45,962 nt of DNA from Litoreibacter sp. (GTDB taxonomy: Bacteria > Pseudomonadota > Alphaproteobacteria > Rhodobacterales > Rhodobacteraceae). The stretch covers positions 1 through 45,962 of the forward strand of contig JAPORH010000226.1 in assembly GCA_026710325.1 (NCBI GenBank), read 5' to 3'. The position numbers were made by a program, and so were the translations under genes. The notes below the pieces were generated by a model that was not told where the DNA came from, ran no database searches, and saw nothing but the letters and a program-made list of their open reading frames with translations. Of this stretch, positions 1 to 9,404 are shown one piece after another. Each line of letters starts with the position of its first letter. The first letter of the stretch is position 1.

Positions 1-25
1 CTCCTCGAGCTTGCAAACGCACTTA

Positions 26-706
26 TCAAAGCGAAGCGAAAATGGTCGCCAAAACCAACTTGACCAAGACGGATACTTCGATCTCGACGACTTCGTCGAC
101 CCGCGGCTCGACGGTTGCATTTTGGTTGGTATTGGTAGCGATTTCGGGGGCGTCAGCCTGCACTGATGGTACAGTCTCGTCTATTTCGACGGGTTCCTGC
201 GCGACGGCTTCTTCACTCGACTCAGTGATCGCGAGCTCAGCGGTTTCAGTGGTCTCTTGAAGCTCCGGTGCTTTATCAGCGGGCTCATGGATCACGATAA
301 GCGGCTCAGATGCAGCCTCGGTCTTTGGCGCGGGTGTCACTTCAACGATGACGATGTCTTCGACCTTATCTTCTGTTGGCTCAACCACAGCAACTGGAGG
401 TTCAGCTTCTTCGGTTTCAGGTTGAACCGCATCCGTTTGCGCCACGGTTAGATCTTCGGCAGGCGCTTCGCTCTGCGCCACATTAACTCTCGTTTCGTCC
501 TCTTGCGCTTCGGCAACGAGTTGTGCGGTGTCTTCTGAGACAGTTTGCTCCGGCGCTGCTTCGCTCGATTCAACTGGTGCTTCAGGCGCGGCTTGCACCT
601 CGAGCTCACGCTCGGCGGAAAGTGGCGCATAGAGGCTCAAAACCGCCATGACAGCGATGCCGCTGGCGCTGCCCCATAGCACTCCCGATAGAAAGCCCTT
701 GCCCAT
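26..706 (-). CDS. membrane-anchored acidic protein, possible frameshifted divergent polysaccharide deacetylase
   Basis: The 226-residue reading frame starts MGKGFLSGVLWG and has one hydrophobic segment at about residues 6-29, consistent with a signal anchor. The rest is a long low-complexity stretch rich in Glu, Ala, Pro, Val and Thr, probably extended in the periplasm. This N-terminus and acidic linker resemble the start of the divergent polysaccharide deacetylase family proteins common in Rhodobacterales (recollection, not a search). Those continue into a catalytic domain, whereas here a TGA stops the frame 26 bases from the window edge after an uncharacteristic hydrophobic tail (VLVKLVLATIFASL). 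Near position 60 a neighbouring frame stays open to the edge. It may be a genuine short protein, a frameshifted gene, or have a domain outside the window. It is divergent to trpG. Confidence 0.55.
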   Translation of the reverse strand: MGKGFLSGVLWGSASGIAVMAVLSLYAPLSAERELEVQAAPEAPVESSEAAPEQTVSEDTAQLVAEAQEDETRVNVAQSEAPAEDLTVAQTDAVQPETEEAEPPVAVVEPTEDKVEDIVIVEVTPAPKTEAASEPLIVIHEPADKAPELQETTETAELAITESSEEAVAQEPVEIDETVPSVQADAPEIATNTNQNATVEPRVDEVVEIEVSVLVKLVLATIFASL

Positions 707-828
707 GTTCTTCGCTCCTTGCCTTCATTGCGCATCAATTTCAACGCGGCCACGTTCATTTTCCTTTGCAATCAAAGGCGCTTGCCCTTGACCGCAGCGC
801 GCGGCTCTGTCCATTTATACCGCGACGC

Positions 829-850
829 AAAAAGGGTCGAAACCCTTTTT
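829..850. promoter_or_regulatory. perfect 9-bp hairpin upstream of trpG
   Basis: AAAAAGGGT (829-837) and ACCCTTTTT (842-850) form a perfect stem with loop CGAA in the 194-bp gap between the divergent genes. On either strand it resembles a short rho-independent terminator, though with only three G:C pairs. A TTGACC (788-793) and a TTATAC (815-820) lie just upstream but are 21 bp apart, too far for a confident promoter. The hairpin could sit at the 5' end of the trpG transcript. No Trp-rich leader peptide was seen. Confidence 0.45.
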
Positions 851-900
851 GAAACCAAGCCACAAAGGGACGCGCAACCGTCCCAAATCAGAGACACCTC

Positions 901-1482
901 ATGCTGCTACTCATCGATAACTACGACAGCTTCACCTACAATCTGGTACACTACTTTGGCGAACTTGGGGCGGATGTCGTGGTCCGGCGCAATGATGCGA
1001 TCGACGTGCAGGAGGTGATGGCGATGAAACCCGCAGGCGTTGTACTGTCGCCCGGCCCCTGTGATCCCAGTCAGGCTGGCATCTGCCTTGCCATGGTTGA
1101 GGCTGCGGCAGAAACAAACCTGCCGCTTTTTGGGGTCTGCCTTGGGCATCAATCCATTGGGCAAGCTTTTGGCGGCAAAGTTGTGCGCCACAGCGAGATC
1201 GTGCACGGAAAGATGGGTACGATCACCCATAACGGAAAAAGCGTTTTCAAAGGACTGCCGCAAGGGTTCGAAGCCACGCGCTATCATTCGCTCGTTGTTG
1301 AGCGCGAGAGCCTGCCTGACAGCTTGGAGATCACCGCAGAATTGGATGACGGCACGATCATGGGGCTTCAACACAAGACCAAGCCGATCCATGGGGTGCA
1401 ATTTCATCCAGAAAGCATAGCCTCCGAGCATGGCCATCAGCTGCTGCAAAACTTTCTGGCCGACATGAAAGTTCCGGCATGA
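901..1482 (+). CDS. trpG: anthranilate synthase glutamine amidotransferase subunit (component II)
   Basis: TrpG supplies ammonia from glutamine to TrpE for anthranilate synthesis, the first step of tryptophan biosynthesis in the cytoplasm. It is 193 residues, the normal length of a stand-alone class I amidotransferase. The N-terminal [12 protein letters not shown] motif, the nucleophile elbow GVCLGHQ with Cys80, and the HPES motif with His169 and Glu171 complete the catalytic triad. Subunits of this family also act as PabA for p-aminobenzoate, so dual use is possible. It opens an operon with trpD (4-nt ATGA overlap) and trpC; trpE is not in the window. Confidence 0.96.
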   Translation: MLLLIDNYDSFTYNLVHYFGELGADVVVRRNDAIDVQEVMAMKPAGVVLSPGPCDPSQAGICLAMVEAAAETNLPLFGVCLGHQSIGQAFGGKVVRHSEIVHGKMGTITHNGKSVFKGLPQGFEATRYHSLVVERESLPDSLEITAELDDGTIMGLQHKTKPIHGVQFHPESIASEHGHQLLQNFLADMKVPA

Positions 1483-2498
1483 GCGACGCGATGAAACCTT
1501 TGATCTTCGCGGCCTCGGAAGGGCCTTTGAGCCGTACCCAAGCTGAGGCCGCGTTTGAGGAGTTGTTCAACGGAGCAGCCACTCCCGCGCAGATGGGCGG
1601 GCTTTTGATGGCGCTGCGTGCCAGAGGGGAAAGCGTCGCGGAATATGCCGCAGCCGCCGCGGTCATGCGGGTCAAATGCAACCCGGTTAAAGCACCAGAA
1701 GGCGCGATGGATATCGTCGGTACAGGCGGCGACGGAATGGGCACCCTCAACATCTCCACAGCGACGGCGTTTGTGGTCGCAGGCGCCGGCGTCACCGTGG
1801 CAAAGCATGGCAACCGCAACCTTAGCTCAAAATCCGGCGCTGCGGACGCTTTGGGGGTTATGGGCATCAACGTCATGGTCGGTCCCGAAGTGGTCGAAAA
1901 GGCCATCAACGAAATCGGCATCGGCTTTATGATGGCGCCCATGCACCACCCGGCGATCAAACATGTGATGCCAGTCCGGCAAGAGCTTGGCTGCAAGACC
2001 ATCTTCAACATCCTTGGGCCTTTGACGAACCCTGCAGGCGTGAAACGCCAACTCACAGGGGCCTTCGCGCCTGACCTGATTTTTCCGATGGCAGAGACTT
2101 TGCAATCGTTGGGGGCTGAGAAAGCTTGGCTTGTCCATGGGTCTGACGGCACGGACGAGATTTCAATCAGCGGTCCTACGGCGGTCGCAGCTTTGGAAGA
2201 CGGTCAAATTACCTCCCGTGAAATCCACCCAGAAGATGCAGGCCTCGCACCGCGTAAATTCGCAGAAATCCTTGGCGGAACACCTCAGGAAAACGGCAAA
2301 GCCTTTGCAGCCCTGCTGGACGGGGCGGAAAGCGCTTACCGAGATGCCGTTTTGTTAAATGCCTCCGCCGCTCTCGTGGTTGCGGACAAAGTGAATTCCT
2401 TGCCGGAAGGCGTTGAATTGGCAAAAGAAAGCATCGATAGCGGTGCTGCAAAATCGAAAGTCAGCGCATTGGCCAAACTGACATCGGAGGCCGCATGA
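1479..2498 (+). CDS. trpD: anthranilate phosphoribosyltransferase
   Basis: TrpD transfers the phosphoribosyl group of PRPP to anthranilate, the second step of tryptophan synthesis. The 339-residue protein has the family hallmark GTGGD at residues 81-85 (diphosphate binding), NISTAT at 91-96 and KHGNR at 110-114 region, and the expected length for a monofunctional enzyme. It overlaps the end of trpG by 4 nt (ATGA) and the start of trpC by 4 nt, so the three genes are almost certainly translationally coupled. Confidence 0.96.
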   Translation: MSDAMKPLIFAASEGPLSRTQAEAAFEELFNGAATPAQMGGLLMALRARGESVAEYAAAAAVMRVKCNPVKAPEGAMDIVGTGGDGMGTLNISTATAFVVAGAGVTVAKHGNRNLSSKSGAADALGVMGINVMVGPEVVEKAINEIGIGFMMAPMHHPAIKHVMPVRQELGCKTIFNILGPLTNPAGVKRQLTGAFAPDLIFPMAETLQSLGAEKAWLVHGSDGTDEISISGPTAVAALEDGQITSREIHPEDAGLAPRKFAEILGGTPQENGKAFAALLDGAESAYRDAVLLNASAALVVADKVNSLPEGVELAKESIDSGAAKSKVSALAKLTSEAA

Positions 2499-3310
2499 GC
2501 ACCCCGACAATCCTTGAAAAGATCAAAGCCTACAAGCTGGAGCATATTGCAGCTTGCAAAGGGGAACGCTCCGAGGCCGACCTGCTGGCCGCTTCCGATG
2601 ACGCCCCTGCACCACGCGGCTTCTATGAGCAGCTCAACGAAGCGGCGTCCCGCGGATATGGGCTGATCGCCGAGATCAAGAAGGCCAGCCCCTCCAAAGG
2701 ATTGATCCGGGAGGATTTCGACGTGCCGACGCTCGCGCAAGCCTATGCGGATGGCGGTGCCACTTGTCTTTCGATCCTGACGGATGGACCGTCATTTCAA
2801 GGCGATGACAGCTACCTGATGGCCGCGCGCGCAATGGTCGACCTGCCTATTTTGCGCAAAGACTTCATGTACGACCCCTATCAGGTGATCGAGGCGCGGG
2901 TGCTTGGCGCGGATTGCATCCTGATCATCATGGCCTCGGTCTCCGACGCCCAGGCGGTTGAGTTGGAGGAAGCCGCGACGCGTATGGGGCTCGATGTTCT
3001 GGTCGAGGTTCACAACGCTGAGGAGTTGGAGCGCGCCGCCGTTTTAAAAAGCCCCATGCTGGGGATCAACAACCGCGATTTGCACAGCTTCGAGGTGACG
3101 CTAGACACCACGCGAACATTGGCCAAACGCGTTCCAGCGGACAAACTGATCGTTGCTGAGAGCGGCATATTCGAGCCGGATGACCTGGCCGAGCTGTCCC
3201 AATACGGCGCGCGGTCTTTCTTGATCGGTGAGAGCTTGATGCGTCAGGCCGATGTCGCGGCGGCCACACGTCATATTCTCAGCAAAAAACCATTTACCAG
3301 AGGGATGTAG
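2495..3310 (+). CDS. trpC: indole-3-glycerol-phosphate synthase
   Basis: TrpC closes the pyrrole ring of CdRP with decarboxylation, giving indole-3-glycerol phosphate. The 271-residue protein is a monofunctional TIM barrel without a fused TrpF domain. Visible motifs are [10 protein letters not shown] (catalytic Lys/Ser region), LRKDFM (catalytic Lys), LVEVHN, GINNRDL, VAESGI (catalytic Glu) and FLIGESLM at the phosphate site. The start ATG overlaps the trpD stop, and GGAGG at 2486-2490 is a good ribosome binding site. moaC begins immediately after its stop codon. Confidence 0.96.
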   Translation: MSTPTILEKIKAYKLEHIAACKGERSEADLLAASDDAPAPRGFYEQLNEAASRGYGLIAEIKKASPSKGLIREDFDVPTLAQAYADGGATCLSILTDGPSFQGDDSYLMAARAMVDLPILRKDFMYDPYQVIEARVLGADCILIIMASVSDAQAVELEEAATRMGLDVLVEVHNAEELERAAVLKSPMLGINNRDLHSFEVTLDTTRTLAKRVPADKLIVAESGIFEPDDLAELSQYGARSFLIGESLMRQADVAAATRHILSKKPFTRGM

Positions 3311-3784
3311 ATGGCGAAGCTCACCCATTTTGATGGCGCGGGCCAGGCCCATATGGTCGATGTCTCCGACAAACAGGTAACGGATCGGATTGCGGTTGCA
3401 CGCGGCTCAGTGATTATGTCGTCGGAAACACTTGCGCTTGCGGCTGAGGGCACCGCAAAGAAGGGCGATGTGATGGGGGTAGCGCGTTTGGCGGGTATCA
3501 TGGGCGCCAAAAAATGCGCTGACCTGATCCCGCTGTGCCATCCCCTGCCCATCACCAAGGTCTCCGTCGAGCTGACCCCTGACGAAAGCCTACCAGGCAT
3601 ACGAATTGAAGCCACCGTGAAGACAACGGGTCAAACTGGTGTCGAGATGGAAGCGCTCACCGCAGTCACCACCGCGGCCCTGACCGTTTACGACATGCTG
3701 AAAGCCGTCGAAAAGGGCATGGAGATCACGGATGTGAAGCTCGCGCTGAAAGATGGTGGCAAATCCGGGCGGTTTGAGGCGTGA
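3311..3784 (+). CDS. moaC: cyclic pyranopterin monophosphate synthase (molybdenum cofactor)
   Basis: MoaC converts the cyclo-GTP intermediate made by MoaA into cyclic pyranopterin monophosphate in molybdenum cofactor synthesis. The 157-residue length is typical. Conserved segments are [10 protein letters not shown], the [15 protein letters not shown] block lining the active site, [14 protein letters not shown] and the C-terminal KDGGKSGRF. The ATG directly follows the trpC stop, with AGAGGGA as ribosome binding site, and moeA overlaps its end by 4 nt. The fusion of trp and moa/moe genes in one transcript is typical of Rhodobacterales. Confidence 0.96.
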   Translation: MAKLTHFDGAGQAHMVDVSDKQVTDRIAVARGSVIMSSETLALAAEGTAKKGDVMGVARLAGIMGAKKCADLIPLCHPLPITKVSVELTPDESLPGIRIEATVKTTGQTGVEMEALTAVTTAALTVYDMLKAVEKGMEITDVKLALKDGGKSGRFEA

Positions 3785-4956
3785 TTTCGGTCAGCGAAGC
3801 GCTTGATGCGCTGTTTGCGCTCGTAGAACCTTTGCCTTCTGAAACTGTTCCACTTCAGGACGCTGCGGGCCGCGCACTGGCTGAAGCAGCTATCGCCAAG
3901 CGCGACCAACCCCCATTCGCAGCCTCGGCCATGGATGGCTACGCTGTTTCAGGGGATGTATCACCCGGGGCCGTTTTTTCTGTTATCGGCGAGGCCGCCG
4001 CAGGACATGCGTTTGACGGTGGCTTAAGCGCAGGCCAAGCCGTGCGAATTTTCACGGGCGCTCCGCTTCCAAACGGCGCGACCCGCGTTGTCATCCAGGA
4101 AGATGTCACACGCGAAGGCGACAAGATCACTTTGAACGAGGGATTGGACACTAAAACTCATATCCGCCCCGCAGGCGGAGATTTCAAAGCTGGGCAGTCT
4201 CTCTCTGCTCCGCGTGTCCTGAGACCCGCTGATCTTGCGCTTCTGGCCTCGATGAATTTCGCGACCGTCAGCGTTGCGCGGCGTCCAACTGTTGCGTTGA
4301 TCGCGACCGGCGACGAATTGGTTATGCCGGGGGAAACCCCAAGAGATGACCAGATCATTGCCTCAAACACATTTGGCCTGAAAGCCATGTTGGAAAACGC
4401 TGGCGCTCAGGTGCGCATGATACCAATAGCTAAGGACACGGAAAGCTCTTTAGCGCAGGCGCTCGATCTGGCTTCTGGAAATAACCTGATCGTCACCATT
4501 GGCGGCGCATCCGTGGGCGATCATGACATTGTCGGAAAGGTTGCGCAGGATCAGGGATTGGAGCGCGCCTTTTACAAAGTCGCAATGCGCCCCGGCAAGC
4601 CGCTCATGGCTGGTAGGATTGGTAATTCCACGCTCGTTGGACTGCCAGGAAATCCTGTTTCTTCAATGGTTTGCGGAGAGATTTTCATCCGTCCGATGAC
4701 CCAAAAAATGCTCGGCTTCCCTGCCGTGCCGCGCGAGATACGCAATGCCAAGCTCGCCTCGCCTTTGGGCCAAAATGGACCGCGGGAGCATTACATGCGC
4801 GCAAAGCTCGACATAGTGAAGGGCACAATCAGCGCGTTCGAACAGCAAGACAGTTCCCTATTAACCGTTCTTTCAGATGCAAATGCTCTGCTTGTGCGCA
4901 AGCCAAGTGACCGCGCGCGCGAAGCAGGTGAGACTGTGAGCTACATCGCCCTCTGA
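3781..4956 (+). CDS. moeA: molybdopterin molybdenumtransferase
   Basis: MoeA inserts molybdate into adenylylated molybdopterin, the last step of Mo-MPT formation. The 391-residue protein has the usual MoeA order: an N-terminal domain with [13 protein letters not shown], a domain with [11 protein letters not shown], the MoCF-binding domain ([35 protein letters not shown]) and a C-terminal beta domain. It begins with GTG inside the moaC stop (GTGA overlap). It is the last gene before the lexA promoter. Confidence 0.95.
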   Translation: MISVSEALDALFALVEPLPSETVPLQDAAGRALAEAAIAKRDQPPFAASAMDGYAVSGDVSPGAVFSVIGEAAAGHAFDGGLSAGQAVRIFTGAPLPNGATRVVIQEDVTREGDKITLNEGLDTKTHIRPAGGDFKAGQSLSAPRVLRPADLALLASMNFATVSVARRPTVALIATGDELVMPGETPRDDQIIASNTFGLKAMLENAGAQVRMIPIAKDTESSLAQALDLASGNNLIVTIGGASVGDHDIVGKVAQDQGLERAFYKVAMRPGKPLMAGRIGNSTLVGLPGNPVSSMVCGEIFIRPMTQKMLGFPAVPREIRNAKLASPLGQNGPREHYMRAKLDIVKGTISAFEQQDSSLLTVLSDANALLVRKPSDRAREAGETVSYIAL

Positions 4957-4974
4957 GCAAAGGTTAACGCTGCG

Positions 4975-5003
4975 TTGACACAAAAGGGGAACGAGGGTAG
5001 AAC
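4975..5003 (+). promoter_or_regulatory. lexA promoter
   Basis: A perfect -35 TTGACA (4975-4980) and a -10 TAGAAC (4998-5003) are separated by 17 bp, 37 bp upstream of the lexA start codon. The SOS operator covers the 3' end of the spacer and the -10. Confidence 0.75.
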
Positions 5004-5013
5004 ATTCGCGAAC
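4989..5013 (+). promoter_or_regulatory. LexA operator (SOS box) with a third GAAC half-site
   Basis: GAAC (4989-4992), seven bases, GAAC (5000-5003) is the direct-repeat SOS box known from Rhodobacter and other alphaproteobacteria (GTTC-N7-GTTC on the other strand). A third GAAC follows at 5010-5013 with 6-nt spacing. The box overlaps the -10 of the lexA promoter, as expected for autorepression. Confidence 0.85.
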
Positions 5014-5039
5014 ACAGTCCGTTAAGGGAGTTCGAGCAT

Positions 5040-5744
5040 ATGCTGACGAAGAAACAGCTGGATCTGTTGAGATTCATCCATACCCGCGTGCAACGCGACG
5101 GGGTCACCCCAAGTTTTGAAGAAATGAAGGATGCGCTGGACCTGCGCTCCAAATCCGGCATTCATCGCCTAATCACCGCGCTTGAAGAACGTGGTTTCAT
5201 TCAACGCCTTGCACATCGCGCGCGCGCCATTGAAATCGTGAAGCTGCCTGACGCAATTGATGGCGGCGTCCTGAACAAGCCTTCTGGCTTTACGCCAAAG
5301 GTGATCGAGGGGGACAAGAGCGATCCACCACCTGCCGCTATGCCTGTGAAGGAAATTCACGCGATGGAACTGCCCGTGATGGGGCGCATCGCAGCCGGTA
5401 CGCCGATTGAGGCGATCAGCGAAGTCTCATCCCACGTGGCCGTTCCAGGATCAATGCTGGCTGGTAACGCGCATCACTACGCGCTTGAAGTCAAAGGCGA
5501 TTCCATGATCGAGGCTGGCATCAATGATGGCGACGTGGTCGTCATTCGGGAGCAGACCACGGCCAATAACGGCGATATCGTTGTCGCGTTGGTTGAAGAC
5601 GCGGAAGCCACTTTGAAGCGCTTCCGCCGTCACGGCTCTTCAATCGCGCTGGAGCCCGCCAACGTGAACTATGAAACACGGGTCCTGCCGGACCACATGG
5701 TCAAGGTGCAGGGGCGTTTGGTTGGCCTCATCCGGTCTTACTAA
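5040..5744 (+). CDS. lexA: SOS repressor LexA (S24 peptidase)
   Basis: LexA represses DNA-damage genes and cleaves itself when activated by RecA filaments. The 234-residue protein has an N-terminal winged helix (about 1-70, including [20 protein letters not shown]), a longish linker and a C-terminal S24 domain. The cleavage site is Ala119-Gly120 (RIAAGTP), the nucleophile Ser155 (KGDSMIEAG) and the general base Lys193 (ATLKRF). An AAGGGAG ribosome binding site lies at 5024-5030. It has its own SOS-controlled promoter and faces comEC tail to tail with a 3-bp gap. Confidence 0.97.
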   Translation: MLTKKQLDLLRFIHTRVQRDGVTPSFEEMKDALDLRSKSGIHRLITALEERGFIQRLAHRARAIEIVKLPDAIDGGVLNKPSGFTPKVIEGDKSDPPPAAMPVKEIHAMELPVMGRIAAGTPIEAISEVSSHVAVPGSMLAGNAHHYALEVKGDSMIEAGINDGDVVVIREQTTANNGDIVVALVEDAEATLKRFRRHGSSIALEPANVNYETRVLPDHMVKVQGRLVGLIRSY

Positions 5745-5747
5745 AGC

Positions 5748-7814
5748 CTACCTCGCCCAAAGGCGCGCGCCCCGCAGGTCGCGCGTCGTAACGATCTTTG
5801 GGCCATTCTCCGTTTCAAAAATTGCGATGGACCCCGACCCTCGAAGGCTGTTGCGATTGATCACATCACAGGTCAGATCACTTCGAAGCTGTGGTAAAAT
5901 CAGAATGTCAGCTTTTGCGCAGAGCCGTGACGCCTCCCTCCGACCTAGGTCTTTGTCATTCACAAATAGCAGCTCGGACTGCCCGACTTTCGTTGAAACG
6001 GTATTGCGCTCAAAGCCTCCGCGCTCCCACGACGACTTTTGGGTCGCCGGATCTCCATCATTTTCCAACCAAGCGCCCGCAACGAACCCTTCGCCGCGTG
6101 GCTTGTTGAGTGCCCGTCCCTCCGGCGTCATGACACCGATCAGTGTGCCCGTGTCGGAAATCAGCACTGTTGGCCTGTCATAACTCATCCACAGGCCAAA
6201 CGCGCCTGCAAGCACGACACAACCAGACAGCCGCCAGTGGCTTTGCAGGAGGCAAATCAAAGCGCCGCCAAGCCCTAGAAGAGGCAGCACCCATGGACCA
6301 GGTGATGGAAAGAGCCGCAACGCGCTGTCCCACCCCGCGACAGTTTCAGCCACAAAGATGATCCATCGGACGCCCAGTTGCATGATCTGCAGGCCGAGGT
6401 TCTCAAAACCAAAGGGGCTCAAGACCGCGGCCAACACGGCGCCGGGCATCACCAACGTCCCCATAACCGGTACCGAGGCGAGGTTCGCAATCAGACCCCA
6501 TTGGGCCATTTGGTTGAAATGCAGCGCCCCAAATGGCGCGGTGGCGATCCCGGCAATGCCCGATGAGATCACCAGTGAAACAAAGTTCCGCCACCAGCGC
6601 GGCCAGCCCAACATCAAATTGCGATCGCGCACCTCGGCAAAGACGGCGACCAGAGCCGTTGTCGCCGCAAAAGACATTTGAAACCCCGGCCCAGCAAGAC
6701 TGTCTGGCCGAATGGCGAGCACGATCAAGGCGGCAATTGCGACCGCACGCAAGGTCAGCGCCCGCCGATCGAGACACACCGCAAACAACATGACACTTAC
6801 CATGATAAAAGCACGCTGCGTCGCGACACTCGCACCCGAGATGCCCAAATAGCAGAGTGCGGCAACAAAGGCCGCAATTGCTGCGATCTTCTTGGGATTG
6901 CAGCGCATGGCAACGCTGGGAAAAAATGCAAAACCGAGCCGGATCATCACGAAGACAACGCCCGTGAGCATCCCCATATGCATGCCGGAAATAGCTAGAA
7001 GATGTGCCAGATTGGACGCGCGCAAAGCCTCCAGGGCTTCGGTGTCGAGATCTGATCGGTCACCTGTCAAAATCGCACTGGCAAACGCCCCTTCCCGTGC
7101 AGCCATCCGGTTTTTGATCGCAGCAGACAGCTCCATCCGAACGCCAAATATCCAAAGCGCAAACCCGTTCCGCTCCGCAGGGCTTTGTAGCAACACCGGA
7201 ACGCGGGTGTAGCCAACACCACCGAGCTGCTGAAACCAGGCGTGACGTTGAAAATCAAAGCCACCCGGCTCCACTGGGCCGGAAGGGGGCGATAAATGCC
7301 CCGTCATCATCAGGACCTGACCCGGCTTGGGGTCCACGAAAGGCTGTTCGCCATGCAGCGAGACACGCACGCGCTCAGGCCTTTTCACAGGCGCCATCCG
7401 GTCCAAACGCACTTGATCCAGCGTCACCCTGAGCGCGCCGGAGGACGACCTGTCGATTGCGACAACCCGCCCCTCGATCGGGCCGTAGTAACGATATTCA
7501 AGGACAGGTGCCGCCGCGCGGTGGCTTTGAAGACCTGCAATTCCAAAACCCAGTGCCGCAAAACAGGCCGCCCATGCAAAGGGCAAAACCCGGGCCTCGA
7601 ACCGCGCCAATAGCGTAAGGATAAGGCCCGCGGCGATGAGCCATGAATGCAGCGCGCGCGGCGGTTCGGACATCAAGGAAAAGTAGACCCCGATCCCCGT
7701 CCCGAAGTAAATTGGCAGCCACAAAAAGACCTGATTGCGCGCGACCACCTGCAAGGCAAGCCCACCTTGCCAAAGGCGCGATCCGAATGTGCCAGGGGCC
7801 GCACTTGTTTCCAT
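5748..7814 (-). CDS. comEC: ComEC/Rec2-family competence membrane channel
   Basis: ComEC forms the inner-membrane channel for single-stranded DNA uptake; in Rhodobacter capsulatus it is also needed for receipt of gene-transfer-agent DNA (family knowledge). The 688-residue protein has an N-terminal pair of membrane segments, a soluble DUF4131/OB-like part (about 100-210), LTGDRSDL (249-256), the family motif HLLAISGMHMG (271-281) and many membrane helices to about residue 530. The C-terminal 150 residues occupy the place of the metallo-beta-lactamase domain, but no HxHxDH zinc motif is seen, so the nuclease-like domain appears degenerate. It is divergent from gltX. Confidence 0.93.
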   Translation of the reverse strand: METSAAPGTFGSRLWQGGLALQVVARNQVFLWLPIYFGTGIGVYFSLMSEPPRALHSWLIAAGLILTLLARFEARVLPFAWAACFAALGFGIAGLQSHRAAAPVLEYRYYGPIEGRVVAIDRSSSGALRVTLDQVRLDRMAPVKRPERVRVSLHGEQPFVDPKPGQVLMMTGHLSPPSGPVEPGGFDFQRHAWFQQLGGVGYTRVPVLLQSPAERNGFALWIFGVRMELSAAIKNRMAAREGAFASAILTGDRSDLDTEALEALRASNLAHLLAISGMHMGMLTGVVFVMIRLGFAFFPSVAMRCNPKKIAAIAAFVAALCYLGISGASVATQRAFIMVSVMLFAVCLDRRALTLRAVAIAALIVLAIRPDSLAGPGFQMSFAATTALVAVFAEVRDRNLMLGWPRWWRNFVSLVISSGIAGIATAPFGALHFNQMAQWGLIANLASVPVMGTLVMPGAVLAAVLSPFGFENLGLQIMQLGVRWIIFVAETVAGWDSALRLFPSPGPWVLPLLGLGGALICLLQSHWRLSGCVVLAGAFGLWMSYDRPTVLISDTGTLIGVMTPEGRALNKPRGEGFVAGAWLENDGDPATQKSSWERGGFERNTVSTKVGQSELLFVNDKDLGRREASRLCAKADILILPQLRSDLTCDVINRNSLRGSGSIAIFETENGPKIVTTRDLRGARLWAR

Positions 7815-7890
7815 GATCAGACCAGCCTAAACACGCCTCAAACACCGCTCATCGTAGCGAATTTATGGTTTCGAAAAGGTAAACTCCCAC

Positions 7891-9297
7891 ATGTCCGACA
7901 CTCCGGTCGTCACTCGTTTTGCCCCATCCCCCACTGGCTTTTTGCATATTGGTGGGGCGCGCACTGCCTTGTTCAACTGGCTTTATGCACGGGGTCGCGG
8001 CGGTAAGTTTTTGCTGCGGATTGAGGACACGGACCGCGCGCGCTCCACGCCTGAGGCCACACAGGCGATCCTGGACGGGCTGACATGGCTTGGCCTTGAT
8101 TGGGACGGGGAAGCGACGTCGCAATTCGAAGCCGCCACGCGCCATGCCGAGGTCGCACATCAGCTGTTGTCAGAGGGCAAAGCCTATAAGTGCTTCTCAA
8201 CACAGGAAGAGATTGCCGCTTTCCGCGAGCAGGCCAAGGCCGAGGGCCGATCAACACTTTTCCGCTCCCCTTGGCGCGACGTGCCTGAAGCAGAGCATCC
8301 GGACGCGCCTTTCGTGATCCGGATCAAGGCGCCTCAAGACGGCGAAATCTCAATCCAAGACGCCGTCCAGGGTGAGGTAACGTGGAAGGCGGAAACGCTC
8401 GACGATATGATCTTGCTCCGTTCTGATGGAACCCCCGTTTATATGCTCGCCGTGGTTGTCGACGATCACGACATGGGCGTGACGCATGTTATTCGTGGCG
8501 ACGACCATCTCGCCAATGCCGCGCGCCAATCGATGATCTACACGGCCATGGGCTGGGACTTGCCCACTTTCGCGCATATACCACTGATCCACGGGCCGGA
8601 CGGCAAGAAGCTGTCCAAGCGCCATGGCGCACTTGGGGTCGAGGAGTATGCGGCCATGGGTTACACGCCTTCGGGTCTTCGCAATTATCTGGCGAGACTG
8701 GGCTGGAGCCATGGCGATGACGAGGTATTCACCGACGCGCAAGCGCTGGAGTGGTTTGATCTGTCAGGCATCGGGAAAGCCCCTGCCCGCCTCGATTTTA
8801 AGAAAATGGAAAACATTTGCGGTCACCACATTGCGATGAGCGACGATAAGGTGTTGATGCGCGATATTGAGCACTATGCGGCAAATGACATGCAGCAAAA
8901 CCTTTCGCAGACGCAGAAAGACAAGCTTGCCGAGGCGCTTTCAGTGCTGAAAGGCAATTCAAAAACTCTGGGGGCCCTTCTGGATAAGGCGCATTTCATT
9001 CTCGGCAGCCGTCCATTTACCCCCGATGAGAAGGCCGCGAAGCAGTTAAATTCTGTATCCCGTGGTATACTGAAGGAATTGACGCCGCATCTGCAAACTG
9101 CTACTTGGTCCCGTGAAATGCTTGAAAGCGTGCTCAACGATTTCGCGGCATCCAAGGAGATGGGTTTCGGAAAATTGGCCGGACCGCTCCGCGCCGCACT
9201 TTCGGGACGCGCTGTCTCCCCCAGTGTCTTCGACATGATGATGCTGATCGGGCAAGAGGAAACTCTCGCCCGGCTTGAGGATGCGCAGGGTACTTAA
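7891..9297 (+). CDS. gltX: glutamyl-tRNA synthetase
   Basis: This enzyme charges tRNA-Glu with glutamate. The 468-residue protein is a class I synthetase with [12 protein letters not shown] (HIGH-type signature at 19-22), the KLSKRHG signature (KMSKS type, 240-244) and an all-helical C-terminal anticodon-binding region. Rhodobacterales usually carry two gltX paralogues, and which one this is cannot be decided here. The ribosome binding site is a weak AAAAGGT 10 nt ahead of the ATG. Confidence 0.96.
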   Translation: MSDTPVVTRFAPSPTGFLHIGGARTALFNWLYARGRGGKFLLRIEDTDRARSTPEATQAILDGLTWLGLDWDGEATSQFEAATRHAEVAHQLLSEGKAYKCFSTQEEIAAFREQAKAEGRSTLFRSPWRDVPEAEHPDAPFVIRIKAPQDGEISIQDAVQGEVTWKAETLDDMILLRSDGTPVYMLAVVVDDHDMGVTHVIRGDDHLANAARQSMIYTAMGWDLPTFAHIPLIHGPDGKKLSKRHGALGVEEYAAMGYTPSGLRNYLARLGWSHGDDEVFTDAQALEWFDLSGIGKAPARLDFKKMENICGHHIAMSDDKVLMRDIEHYAANDMQQNLSQTQKDKLAEALSVLKGNSKTLGALLDKAHFILGSRPFTPDEKAAKQLNSVSRGILKELTPHLQTATWSREMLESVLNDFAASKEMGFGKLAGPLRAALSGRAVSPSVFDMMMLIGQEETLARLEDAQGT

Positions 9298-9354
9298 ACC
9301 TGCACCGCCTCGATTATGAAAACGCGTGCCGGTTGCGTCACGCTTGAAACGATC

Positions 9355-9379
9355 GGGGGCGGTTCAGCCGACAGCCCCC
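9355..9379. promoter_or_regulatory. hairpin between gltX and gltA
   Basis: GGGGGC (9355-9360) pairs with GCCCCC (9374-9379) around a 13-nt loop in the 107-bp gap. No T-run follows, so it is not a classical terminator. It could lie in the gltA 5' leader or mark the gltX 3' end. Confidence 0.35.
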
Positions 9380-9404
9380 TCAAGACAATCAAAGAGGTGT
9401 CGAT

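Noticed and set aside
1358-2152. 264-residue open frame on the minus strand opposite trpG/trpD
   Set aside because: It is antisense to two complete, motif-bearing trp genes and its sequence has no family character; it is a codon-bias shadow.
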